A stretch of 61,860 bases of DNA from an uncultured Elusimicrobia bacterium (GCA_903879915.1 CAIRNJ010000072.1:1-61860); one strand, 5' to 3'; shown: positions 1 through 7,098, counted from the stretch's first letter. Made by a program: numbers and translations. The notes: generated by a model from the letters alone, not told the origin.

Positions 1-1
1 C

Positions 2-76
2 AATAAGTGGCAAGAATATCTATTAGAACAAAGACTGTTTAAAGATTGGGTGAATGAATTAAACATTGCACACTAA
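2..76 (+). CDS. 3' end of an unknown gene (partial)
   Basis: An open frame enters from the window edge and stops at TAA (74-76). The visible tail is 24 residues, rich in charged and aromatic residues, and ends in ELNIAH. Its composition is AT-rich like the rest of the left end. No family can be assigned from so short a tail, and it could be a chance open frame. The 190 bp between it and the insertion sequence hold no gene I can support. Confidence 0.3.
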   Translation, partial: NKWQEYLLEQRLFKDWVNELNIAH

Positions 77-286
77 AAGATGTTCTGATTAAGAATGACG
101 GGCATGACGGCATAGTTAATAGATATCGGAGTTCATTAAATGGCTGACGCGGGTTCAGAACACAGGCTGGCGGAGTGGAGTACCGGGCGGGACACCGGAG
201 GTTTACCGGGAAATCACCGGGGATTATGGACTGCGCCCTGTTTGGGAGACAGTCTGAGCCCATTTTTGTGTAGGGCTTGACCGGTC

Positions 287-1075
287 TCATTTCCTACCGC
301 CATTTTCCTCAAAGTCATCGGGGCTCAGGTAGCCCAAAGATGAATGTCTCCGCTTCTTGTTGTAGACCGCCTCGATAAACCTTGGCAGCCCTTCCACCAC
401 GTCTTCGTACGTCTCGTAATCTCCCAGGAACACTTCCTCGTACTTCAGCGTCTTCATGAAACTTTCAAGCGCGGCGTTGTCGTACGGATTCCCTTTGCGC
501 GACATGCTCGGCTTAAACCCGGCATCCTCCAGGACCTCCACATACTCGTCGCAGGCGTACTGCACGCCCTGATCCGAATGGTGGATGCAACCCGGCGGCG
601 GCTGCCGCTCCTGCAGCGCCTGCTCCAGCGCGCCCACCACCAGTTTCGCGTCGATCCTCTTGGATATCGACCAACCCACCACCTTGCGAGAATACAGGTC
701 CAGGATCACCGCCAGGTACACGAACCCGCTCACGATGCGGATATACGTGATGTCGGAGCCCCAGACCGTGTTCGGCTCCGTGATCTCCGCCAGAGGCGGC
801 AGCAGGTTCTCGTACCGGTGGAACTTGTGCCGCGAATCCGTTGTCGGCCTGAACGCCCGCGGCAGTATCGGGAACAGCCCGTATTGCCGCATTACGCGCC
901 TTATCCGCTTCCAGTTATATTTGCCGCCTTCCGCCTCAAGCTCGGGCTTTATTCGCCTGTAACCGTAGCCGGGAAAGTCCACGTGGATTTCGTCTATGAG
1001 GCCCTTCAGTTCCATATCCGCCTTCAGACGCTTCCCACCGGGTTTCTTGTAGAACGTGGCGCGAGCCACGCCCAT
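287..1075 (-). CDS. IS3 transposase OrfB (DDE catalytic part)
   Basis: 262 residues with an N-terminal HTH_21-like region and an rve integrase core. The catalytic triad is visible: D108 in WGSDITYI, D168 in HHSDQGVQY and E204 in NAALESFMK, with 35 residues between the last two as expected for IS3. The ATG shown overlaps the orfA stop (TAATG), but the preceding -1 frame is open back into orfA and reads VSQGCEV before it. That resembles the usual start of this domain. The active enzyme is therefore probably the OrfAB fusion made by frameshifting, not this product alone. Identification is firm; the translation start is inferred. Confidence 0.93.
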   Translation of the reverse strand: MGVARATFYKKPGGKRLKADMELKGLIDEIHVDFPGYGYRRIKPELEAEGGKYNWKRIRRVMRQYGLFPILPRAFRPTTDSRHKFHRYENLLPPLAEITEPNTVWGSDITYIRIVSGFVYLAVILDLYSRKVVGWSISKRIDAKLVVGALEQALQERQPPPGCIHHSDQGVQYACDEYVEVLEDAGFKPSMSRKGNPYDNAALESFMKTLKYEEVFLGDYETYEDVVEGLPRFIEAVYNKKRRHSSLGYLSPDDFEENGGRK

Positions 1076-1446
1076 TACCTCGCACCCTTGCGAAACTGTC
1101 CCCAGTTCAGCCCGGTGATCATGGAGGAATCCAGCTTTTTCAGCCGCAGTCCGTATGCCTCGACTTTTTTTAAAAGATCTATCTGCATCGTCAGGTCGCC
1201 CACTTTCTCTTTGAGCTCCCTGACTTCTTTTTCCAGGGCTTTCTCGGTGGCCGACGGCTTCCCTGTAAGGCTCCCGGCCCTGGATTTCTCCCGCCAGCGG
1301 ATTATCGCGGTTGCCGACACCTCGTACTGCCTGGACGCTCCGCTCAACGATAATTCACCTGTTTCTATCTGACGAACGATATGCTGCTTCAGCTCTATCG
1401 GGAATGAACGCCTTTTCTTTGACATATCCGGCTCCTTGGTATTCAT
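1075..1446 (-). CDS. IS3 OrfA, helix-turn-helix DNA-binding protein
   Basis: 123 residues. The N-terminal half (about 10-60, FPIELKQHIVRQIETGELSL) is the transposase_8-type helix-turn-helix that binds the IS ends. Residues about 65-100 form a leucine-rich coiled coil (KALEKEVRELKEKVGDL) used for multimerisation. It ends at TAA, overlapping the orfB start by one base. It probably acts alone as a repressor or regulator and, fused to OrfB, as transposase. Confidence 0.9.
   Translation of the reverse strand: MNTKEPDMSKKRRSFPIELKQHIVRQIETGELSLSGASRQYEVSATAIIRWREKSRAGSLTGKPSATEKALEKEVRELKEKVGDLTMQIDLLKKVEAYGLRLKKLDSSMITGLNWGQFRKGAR
1164..1175 (-). promoter_or_regulatory. Programmed -1 frameshift site of the IS
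   Basis: On the minus strand the sequence reads TTTTAAAAAAAG. In the orfA frame the codons are CTT TTA AAA AAA, so both T TTA AAA and A AAA AAA fit the X XXY YYZ slippery rule. I read the -1 frame from here to the orfB ATG and found no stop, so one slip yields an OrfAB fusion. The site lies inside the coiled-coil end of orfA, where IS3 elements usually place it. No stimulatory hairpin was assessed. Confidence 0.7.
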
Positions 1447-1492
1447 ATTTTACCATGTCTCCTTTTCGGAGCCGGTCAAAGCCCTACACAAT

Positions 1493-2485
1493 TTAGTTCT
1501 CTAACTGTCTACCCGAAGGGGCGCACTCCACTTCCTGGTCCAGCATATCGATAACTTCAGTGTGTGGATGAGTATCCTTGGAACGTCCATGCCGTCCATT
1601 ATTGTGACTAATAATCGCAACCTCTGGGTTGATACTTTTAAGCACCTGGAGAGAAAGATTCATGCGACTTCCATGATGAGGAACTTTTAAATATTTTGCT
1701 GATATATCCACCTTCGAGGATATGAGACGGGCAAACACTGTCTCATCAATATCTCCAGTAAATAGCCACCGATTATTTTGTGGATGATTATAGATAAACG
1801 CAACACTTGACTGGTTTGAAGTTAATTCGATTTGCCTTTCGAGATAATAATTAATGCTCTCGCGAGGAACACCTTGAAGATATGTGCTCATTTTAATAAA
1901 AAACAGATGCACAAAGATTCTCGCGATACTACGATATTCCAAAGTCTGCTCAGATGTGTTTATGGGACTTTCATAATTAATGATTTCATCTTGCGGCAAG
2001 TCTATACCATAGTCTCTAAGAATATGTAAGGCACGTAGAATCGCCGCCGGAGAATCATCTTGAAACAAGTTACTAAAGCATTGGTATGGATTCTTGGGAG
2101 GATTAAGGACAGTAGTATGCTCTGGGCATAGAGAATCCCCCTCACCGACCAGTGTTGGATTTAGCTTATTTATACTGGCCCAATTCGGATTAGCGATGGA
2201 TATTCGAGTGTGCTTTGCGAGATAATAATTAATCCTGGTTATTTCCGGCAGATAGTATGGAATGAATAAACTTTTAACTTTTTTTTTCTTCAGAATAGCA
2301 GGGAGTCCGCCAATATGATCTTTATGTGAGTGAGTAAGCAGCACAAAAAGTTCATTCGGGATTTGTGCTGGAATTTTGTAGGAAGGGCCTGTATCGATTA
2401 ACAACGGGGAATCATCAAACGTACAACCAGAGTTAGGGCTAAGTAAAAAGCAATCCCCTTGTCCGACATTAAATACAGTCAACAT
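1493..2485 (-). CDS. MBL-fold hydrolase, ComEC-C-like, end cut by the IS
   Basis: 330 residues of the metallo-beta-lactamase superfamily. It begins with the FNVGQGD strand typical of the ComEC/Rec2 nuclease-like branch. Metal ligands are visible: THSHKDH (H52, H54, D56, H57), a later FTGDID aspartate, and PHHGS. Members of this branch hydrolyse phosphodiesters or similar bonds, but the substrate here is unknown. It has no membrane part, so it is a free cytoplasmic enzyme and not a DNA channel. The C-terminus after HPHTEVIDML is odd: the last residues (SGRQLEN) and the stop lie at the IS border, so a short natural tail was probably lost. It follows the nuclease gene by 39 bp and is presumably co-transcribed. 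No clear Shine-Dalgarno sequence precedes the ATG. Confidence 0.8.
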   Translation of the reverse strand: MLTVFNVGQGDCFLLSPNSGCTFDDSPLLIDTGPSYKIPAQIPNELFVLLTHSHKDHIGGLPAILKKKKVKSLFIPYYLPEITRINYYLAKHTRISIANPNWASINKLNPTLVGEGDSLCPEHTTVLNPPKNPYQCFSNLFQDDSPAAILRALHILRDYGIDLPQDEIINYESPINTSEQTLEYRSIARIFVHLFFIKMSTYLQGVPRESINYYLERQIELTSNQSSVAFIYNHPQNNRWLFTGDIDETVFARLISSKVDISAKYLKVPHHGSRMNLSLQVLKSINPEVAIISHNNGRHGRSKDTHPHTEVIDMLDQEVECAPSGRQLEN

Positions 2486-2524
2486 CGCAGATCCATTAGA
2501 CTATCTATTTTCAACAACATACCA

Positions 2525-3085
2525 TCAATTACCCATGCCTGTTATAAAGTTTGATTCCTCAGCAAAAGGGATATGCTCTATCGGCATATGTACAACAGTA
2601 AATTTAACTCTATCAAGCTCGACTATGTTATTATAAACTGCCTTGGTATTAACAACAATACTTTTGATTTCTCTCTTCGCAAACACAAGAAGAACATTAA
2701 CAGGAGTTATCTCCCCCAGTCTCTTGCGGATAAAACCTATGTTTTTTGCAAGGATAGACCCACTCGGGTGTTCTTTTTTCATAAATTTAACCACCTGCGC
2801 ATGGCGTCGGATTTGATTTGCGCCTAGACGGATTCGGCAGGTGTTTCTCTCATTTCTTTTTGCACTTAATGGCCACTTACTCTCGCCAAAATACGTTTTA
2901 CGCCCTATTTTGATTATAAAGTCGAATTCACCAATCCCGATATTTCTGCCAAAACTTGGACGATAGAAAATCTCAGTTGGTTCGGCAGCAGACTCGCCAA
3001 GATACCCAAGGAACTCAGACAGACCTTTAGTTAAAGCCCATAAAGTTAAACTGTCTTCTCCATATCCTAAAATAGAGTTAACCAT
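2525..3085 (-). CDS. Probable PD-(D/E)XK nuclease
   Basis: 186 residues with no membrane segment. The centre carries a restriction-endonuclease-like core: FDFII (D55), then a turn, then YFGESKW (E68, K70). This is the D...ExK pattern of PD-(D/E)XK enzymes. The N-terminus reads YGEDSLTLWAL, which could be a helical cap or target-binding part. The ATG at 3085 has a strong AAGGAG site that overlaps the stop of the MazG-like gene (TAAGGAG), indicating translational coupling. The neighbours, a nucleotide pyrophosphohydrolase and an MBL hydrolase, suggest a nucleic-acid or nucleotide-targeting cassette. The fold is inferred from one motif; specificity and function are unknown. Confidence 0.55.
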   Translation of the reverse strand: MVNSILGYGEDSLTLWALTKGLSEFLGYLGESAAEPTEIFYRPSFGRNIGIGEFDFIIKIGRKTYFGESKWPLSAKRNERNTCRIRLGANQIRRHAQVVKFMKKEHPSGSILAKNIGFIRKRLGEITPVNVLLVFAKREIKSIVVNTKAVYNNIVELDRVKFTVVHMPIEHIPFAEESNFITGMGN

Positions 3086-3092
3086 AATCTCC

Positions 3093-3437
3093 TTAGGTAT
3101 GACGGCCTTTGGCTTTCGATACGGGGTATTTTATGGCGTTCTTCTTGAGCTTTTTGTCTAGGGCTGCGAGCGGGTCTATCTTAAGGTCATAACTGAGCAG
3201 CAGCACCCAGTAGAGCACGTCGGCCAACTCTTCGGATACTTCGGTCTTGCTGGTCTTTATGTGCTTTTCAATTTCTTTGGGGGTTTTCCACTGGAAGTGT
3301 TCCAGCAGTTCGGCGGCTTCCAGGGCCAGGGAGATGGCTACGTCTTTGGGGTTATGGAACTGTTTCCAGTCGCGCGCGTCACGGAAAGTTATGATCTTCC
3401 TGGTCAAGGATTTAATAGTTGGAGTTGTGGTGTCCAT
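3093..3437 (-). CDS. MazG-like nucleotide pyrophosphohydrolase
   Basis: 114 residues, the length of the compact MazG-like (RS21-C6 / dCTPase) family. The all-alpha metal site is visible as E40xxE43 in LALEAAELLEHF and E70xxD73 in EELADVLYW. These enzymes hydrolyse (d)NTPs to NMP and pyrophosphate, for house-cleaning or to limit nucleotide pools. It is the first gene of a three-gene operon: its stop forms part of the ribosome site of the nuclease gene 7 bp on. The start ATG follows a purine-rich GGGGAA. Alone it would be a routine enzyme; coupling to a nuclease and an MBL hydrolase is the unusual part. Confidence 0.85.
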   Translation of the reverse strand: MDTTTPTIKSLTRKIITFRDARDWKQFHNPKDVAISLALEAAELLEHFQWKTPKEIEKHIKTSKTEVSEELADVLYWVLLLSYDLKIDPLAALDKKLKKNAIKYPVSKAKGRHT

Positions 3438-3500
3438 GAAGCATTCCCCGCCTAACCTCCTATTATTCTATATATTAGTATTTGCACTGGCAATTTATAT

Positions 3501-3671
3501 TTATATGTATTTTGCTTTGTTTAGATGGCAAAATCCCGGGAGTGATCCTTGGTGGCTCTTTGGTGTCCAACTTGGTGGCTTCTTGGTGTCCAATTTGGTG
3601 GCTAAAATAGGACAAAACAGGGCTAAATAGGTCAAAGTCGGCAAAATGAATATCAAGACAAAACCAAACAC
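3501..3671 (-). CDS. Possible small membrane peptide in repeat copy A
   Basis: A 56-codon frame starting at GTG. A hydrophobic stretch (FGFVLIFILPTLTYLALF) is followed by ATKLDTKK. The homologous frame in repeat copy B (5210-5404) aligns without gaps over about 31 residues (LAxKLDTKK is shared). I see no convincing ribosome site. Many differences between the copies change the amino acid, so conservation may simply reflect the DNA repeat. Reported because the same frame is open in both copies. Confidence 0.2.
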   Translation of the reverse strand: MFGFVLIFILPTLTYLALFCPILATKLDTKKPPSWTPKSHQGSLPGFCHLNKAKYI

Positions 3672-3800
3672 AACAAAGTGGCGGCTCTCATTGGGAGAAC
3701 TGGAACAAAGTGTGTATTGGGAATAGCGGCTTTTTCAGGGGCTTTTGAGGGGTTTAATTCGCTTACGAATTTGGTTCTATTAGGTTCTATTCGGTTTTAG
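3551..3800. repeat. Long direct repeat, copy A
   Basis: By eye it matches 5284-5524 at roughly 75-85% with few gaps. Shared blocks include TTGGTGTCCAA (twice in each copy, 23 bp apart here), TCTCATTGGGAGA, CGGCTTTTTCAG and GGCTTTTGAGGGGTTTA. The block TTCGCTTACGAATTTGG is also common to both. Copy A lies between the MazG-like operon and the 3' end of the ATPase gene, in the 584 bp without a supported gene (3438-4021). Relative to copy B it has about 10 extra bases near 3780 and is separated from its hairpin by about 77 bp. Confidence 0.8.
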
Positions 3801-3877
3801 TATTTCAAGCACTAACATAAATATACACATATAAATACAACATAATTCAACAAAACAGCGCTGAGCAATAAAGCGAT

Positions 3878-3896
3878 ATTCGCTTCTTAAGCGAAT
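3878..3896. repeat. Hairpin A (8-bp perfect stem)
   Basis: ATTCGCTT, loop CTT, AAGCGAAT. The equivalent hairpin in copy B has the same loop and a stem that differs at one pair (T-A here, C-G there), so pairing is kept. It is not followed by a clear T tract on the minus strand and is not a standard intrinsic terminator. Confidence 0.65.
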
Positions 3897-4021
3897 GCTG
3901 TCCCAGTTCTGACAACAAGACAAGACTACCACAACACATCCCGATACTCCAGCAGGAAACGTAAAACATTACGGATCGGAGCGCTTTCACTATCACGTTC
4001 CTGTGGGACAAATAGGCCAAA

Positions 4022-5200
4022 CTAAGCGGATAACTTGCCAGCCAGGCGCAGCCCGAAGGTGCGCCAGTCAGCAACTTCTCCGGAAGTTCTTTTTTGACTT
4101 TCTTTGCCTGCGTAAACAAGCAGACTGTCTACCGACTTCTTCCCGGCAAGTTCCTTGAAGTATTTCAGACCTTTGAACTGCTCCTCATAAAGAGTGACAG
4201 AGGACTTTATTTCTATAGCGGTTATGCTCTGCCCGTTATCTACAAGGCAGTCCACTTCATGTCCCACATGATCTCTCCAGAAATACAGGTTGCTGCTCCG
4301 GCCGCTGCTGAAACGATTTTTAAGCAGTTCACCCAGCACCCAGGCCTCAAAAATATAGCCCCTCATTGGATGAACGGAAAGTTCCGCCGCCTTTTGTATG
4401 CCGAGCAGGTGGCAGAGCAGGCCTGTATCGTAAAAATACAGTTTCGGACTTTTCATCAGCCGTTTGCCCATGTTCTCGAAATGCGGCGGCAGCAAGTGCA
4501 CTATATAGCAAGTCTGGAGAAGCGAGAGCCAGGCCTTTGCTGTGCCGTGATTGATCCCGCAATCGTTACCGAGAGAGGACAGGTTTATAAGCTGCCCGCA
4601 GCGGGCCGCGCACATTTTAAGGAATACCTGGAATTTGTGTAGGTCAGTAACCTTGAGGATCTGCCGTATATCCCGCTCGACGTAAGTGGCGACATAGCCC
4701 GAAAAGAATTCCTCGGAGGTAAGCTTTTTATCATAAAGGCGCGGATAGCCTCCCTTAAACAGGTTCTCTTCCAGCTTAGGGGACAGCTTCCGCCCTGCGG
4801 CAAGTTCTCCGGAGGAAAATGGAAGAAGGTTCAAGAGCGCCACGCGGCCGGCCAGTGACTGGGAAACACTCTCCAGCAGCATGAGGTTATTCGAGCCGGT
4901 AAGAATATACATCCCGCTGCTGCCCGTTTCGTCCACAATAGTCTGAATATAGGACAAAAGCGAAGGCACCCGCTGAATTTCATCAAAGATGGCCGGGGCA
5001 GGATATTTGGCCAGAAATAAACGGGGGTCGGCCAAGGCGAACTCCCGCGTGTCGAGGTTCTCCAAAGACACATATTTATAAGAGGGAAACGCTGCGCGCA
5101 CAAGCGTAGTTTTTCCGGATTGTCTCGGGCCGGTAACGGCGATAACCGGGGATTTCCTGGCCATCGCTTTCAGCTTTACTTCCAGGGTGCGTTTGATCAT
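4022..5200 (-). CDS. AAA_14 / DUF4143 ATP-binding protein
   Basis: 392 residues, full length for this family. The N-terminal P-loop ATPase has Walker A GPRQSGKT (24-31), Walker B AIFDE (D73, E74), a sensor-like LTGSNN near 103 and the family signature YVERDIRQI. The C-terminal DUF4143 part ends with VDCLVDNG...AIEIKSS, a degenerate restriction-enzyme-like fold. These proteins are common, often horizontally spread, and of unknown function. The gene stands alone between two copies of a long direct repeat, one upstream (5284-5524) and one downstream (3551-3800), so gene and repeat may move as one unit. No strong ribosome site precedes the ATG. Confidence 0.88.
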   Translation of the reverse strand: MIKRTLEVKLKAMARKSPVIAVTGPRQSGKTTLVRAAFPSYKYVSLENLDTREFALADPRLFLAKYPAPAIFDEIQRVPSLLSYIQTIVDETGSSGMYILTGSNNLMLLESVSQSLAGRVALLNLLPFSSGELAAGRKLSPKLEENLFKGGYPRLYDKKLTSEEFFSGYVATYVERDIRQILKVTDLHKFQVFLKMCAARCGQLINLSSLGNDCGINHGTAKAWLSLLQTCYIVHLLPPHFENMGKRLMKSPKLYFYDTGLLCHLLGIQKAAELSVHPMRGYIFEAWVLGELLKNRFSSGRSSNLYFWRDHVGHEVDCLVDNGQSITAIEIKSSVTLYEEQFKGLKYFKELAGKKSVDSLLVYAGKESQKRTSGEVADWRTFGLRLAGKLSA

Positions 5201-5209
5201 GCATAAATA

Positions 5210-5404
5210 TTACAAATTGCGAATCTCTTTGGCAAATCGTAAGAATAATCCGCCATGAGCCGTGTGGTACGCGCGAGGGTATGGTGGCTTCTTGGTGTCC
5301 AACCTGGAGGCTTTTTTGGTGTCCAATTTGGCGGCTAAAGTAGCGCAAGATAGGGCTAAATACAACAAGATAAAAAAAATAAACATCAAGATAAAATCAA
5401 ACAC
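5210..5404 (-). CDS. Possible small membrane peptide in repeat copy B
   Basis: A 64-codon frame with a GTG start. It has one predicted transmembrane stretch (FDFILMFIFFILLYLALS), then KLDTKK twice, 24 bp apart at DNA level so that the frame is kept. It ends 10 bp before the ATPase start, so it could be a leader peptide of that gene. The counterpart in copy A shares the membrane stretch and one KLDTKK. No clear ribosome site; coding status is uncertain. Confidence 0.25.
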   Translation of the reverse strand: MFDFILMFIFFILLYLALSCATLAAKLDTKKASRLDTKKPPYPRAYHTAHGGLFLRFAKEIRNL

Positions 5405-5524
5405 AACAAAATGGCGGTTCTCATTGGGAGAAACAGAACAAAGTCATGGCTGGAAATAACGGCTTTTTCAGTGGCTTTTGAGGGGTTTATTTCGCTTACG
5501 AATTTGGTTCTATTCGGTTTTATT
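5284..5524. repeat. Long direct repeat, copy B
   Basis: Second copy of the repeat described at 3551-3800, same orientation. It occupies most of the 379 bp between the ATPase start and the end of the DUF1016-type gene (5201-5579). Here TTGGTGTCCAA recurs with a 24-bp period, against 23 in copy A. The copy runs almost directly into its hairpin at 5532. Apart from the possible leader peptide I see no gene in this stretch. Confidence 0.8.
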
Positions 5525-5531
5525 TGGTTTT

Positions 5532-5550
5532 ATTCGCCTCTTAGGCGAAT
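5532..5550. repeat. Hairpin B (8-bp perfect stem)
   Basis: ATTCGCCT, loop CTT, AGGCGAAT. It sits just downstream of the DUF1016-type gene. Compared with hairpin A, one base pair has changed on both sides, which keeps the stem intact. Confidence 0.65.
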
Positions 5551-5579
5551 GGGCTACACCCAAAACCTACCACCCTCCA

Positions 5580-6656
5580 TCAATTAATGACCAGATACCT
5601 ACCCCGTGTTTCTTTCGCGCCTGACGCGCCGCCGCTGCCGAAGCCTTCTTCCAGCAGCAGGGAGACCTGGGCCGGGGACGGCAGTTCTTTCTTTAAGTTA
5701 TCCGGCAGCGTTTTGAATACTTTATAGGTAGAAACGCCTATTGGCTTTTTAGATTCGCGCAGGGAATACTCAACGATCATTCTTTTCTTGCTCCTGCAGA
5801 TAACTATCCCAATGGACGGATTTTCCTCCGGGGTTTTAACAAGGTCGTCCAGCGCGGCCAGGTAGAACTGCATCTTGCCGATGTATTCCGGCATGAACTC
5901 GCCCACTTTAAGCTCAACCGCAACAAGACACTTTAAATGTCGGTGGTACAGGAGGATATCAATGAAGTATTCCTGTCCGTCCACCTCAAGCCGGTACTGG
6001 CTGCCGGCAAAAGTAAAAACCCCGCCCATTTCTGTCAGGAACCTGTTCACTTTTGAGATAACGGCGCGCTCCAATTCTTTTTCACTATGCTCTTCACCCA
6101 GTTCCATTAAATCAAAACTGTATTCATCCTTTATAGCCAGCTTGGCCTGGCTGCGCACTTTTTCCGGCACAGTGGAATCAAAATTGATCTGGTTGTTTAG
6201 ATATTTGTGGCAGGCGCCTGTGTCTATATTGAGAATAAGCACAGCTTTTGTCCATCCGTATTTGCGTGTAGCACGCAGATAAAATTCGCGCTCAAGATCG
6301 TCCTTGCATTTTTCAAGGATCAGTATATTTTGAGTCCAGGCTATTTCTCGCACCAATGGTGCGAGTTTTTCCTTTTTTGAATAAATTGCATATAAAACCC
6401 TCATTCTCCAAAGGTTGGAAACTGAAAATCCTCGAACACCCGGGAATTCTCTTCGCAGATCTACGGAGAGTTGTTCTACAACAGCCTTTCCCCATGTATC
6501 GCCCTCCTGTCGTGAAAGTATCATTCGACCAATATCCCAGTACAAACTAACCACTGTTGTGTTAGCGGCCTTAAGCGCAACGTACTGCGCCTCGCGCACG
6601 CGTTGCTTGATATCCGCCAGTAATATACCGTAACCAGGAACAATTTCTTTAGCCAT
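5580..6656 (-). CDS. DUF1016 / YhcG-type PDDEXK nuclease-domain protein
   Basis: 358 residues from the chosen start. The N-terminal DUF1016 region (LYWDIGRMI, WGKAVVEQLS, GFSVSNLWRMR) is followed by a C-terminal nuclease-like fold with YFIDILLYHR and CLVAVELK, the D...ExK core. The family, typified by YhcG, is frequent near restriction-modification genes and in mobile regions; its role is not established. I chose ATG 6656 over the frame's upstream codon at 6701 because AAGGGGGG sits three bases before it. The 99-residue gene upstream may be its partner. Repeat copy B and its hairpin follow it. Confidence 0.9.
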   Translation of the reverse strand: MAKEIVPGYGILLADIKQRVREAQYVALKAANTTVVSLYWDIGRMILSRQEGDTWGKAVVEQLSVDLRREFPGVRGFSVSNLWRMRVLYAIYSKKEKLAPLVREIAWTQNILILEKCKDDLEREFYLRATRKYGWTKAVLILNIDTGACHKYLNNQINFDSTVPEKVRSQAKLAIKDEYSFDLMELGEEHSEKELERAVISKVNRFLTEMGGVFTFAGSQYRLEVDGQEYFIDILLYHRHLKCLVAVELKVGEFMPEYIGKMQFYLAALDDLVKTPEENPSIGIVICRSKKRMIVEYSLRESKKPIGVSTYKVFKTLPDNLKKELPSPAQVSLLLEEGFGSGGASGAKETRGRYLVIN

Positions 6657-6764
6657 AATCCCCCCTTGCCGTAGAAATAGCATAGCAGACCAACCCGTCA
6701 ATGGTCTGTCGGGATGATTTAAGTAATTTGTGAATTTAAAACACGAACAGGAACGCCGGGAAGA

Positions 6765-7064
6765 TTATTGCTTTTTCCGCCAGGAAGCGCATTTGTTGGA
6801 CTGCCTGAAAATATCGGAGCTCAATACTTCGCCGTCGTAGGTTATCAGATGGCTGAAATCGTTCAGATGTTTAGCCAGGCGCCCGTGGGCTATTTCGAAC
6901 GGGTCTTTCTCCCGATACGAGTTCAGCAGATCGATGTACAGCGCCTGGTGCTTTTTTGCGAAAGCCAGAATAAACTCATGGCTGGTAAATTTAGGCGGCA
7001 GTTGTTTTATTATCTCGGTAAGTCTTTCATCGAACCAGGCATCGAATTCAAATTTAGGCGCCAT
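6765..7064 (-). CDS. Small conserved-looking protein of unknown function
   Basis: 99 residues, starting at ATG with AGGGAAC upstream. It is basic at the end (SWRKKQ) and likely all helical. The middle (PPKFTSHEFILAFAKKHQALYIDLL) could be a winged-helix or similar DNA-binding region, but I do not recognise the family. It precedes the DUF1016-type gene by 108 bp on the same strand and is the right-hand edge of the AT-rich island. A TATAAT (minus strand, 7099-7104) lies upstream. Confidence 0.6.
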   Translation of the reverse strand: MAPKFEFDAWFDERLTEIIKQLPPKFTSHEFILAFAKKHQALYIDLLNSYREKDPFEIAHGRLAKHLNDFSHLITYDGEVLSSDIFRQSNKCASWRKKQ

Positions 7065-7098
7065 ATTTGTTCCCTATTATTGTCGTAAGCTACAGTCG

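Larger units (their letters stand above)
266..1491 (-). mobile_element. Complete IS3-family insertion sequence
   Basis: About 1.2 kb carrying overlapping orfA and orfB, the layout of the IS3 family. The ends are imperfect inverted repeats: TTGTGTAGGGCTTGACCGG at the left (266-284) and its counterpart at the right (1472-1491), which has one extra T in the GGCTT run. With these borders a 3-bp TTT flanks both sides (263-265, 1492-1494), a plausible but low-complexity target duplication. Both reading frames and both ends are intact, so the element may still be active. It lies against the 3' end of the MBL-fold gene, whose stop codon TAA falls at the junction (1493-1495). The element is GC-richer than the DNA around it. 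Confidence 0.9.

Noticed and set aside
39-290. 83-codon minus-strand frame left of the IS as a continuation of the MBL gene
   Set aside because: It starts inside the IS and has no MBL-like residues or other recognisable domain.
344-1372. Long plus-strand open frame across the IS
   Set aside because: It is antisense to the well-supported transposase genes and has no family features.
3551-5550. The long repeats as integron attC sites
   Set aside because: They are too long, lack recognisable R-box core sites, and no integron integrase is in the window. Kept only as direct repeats.
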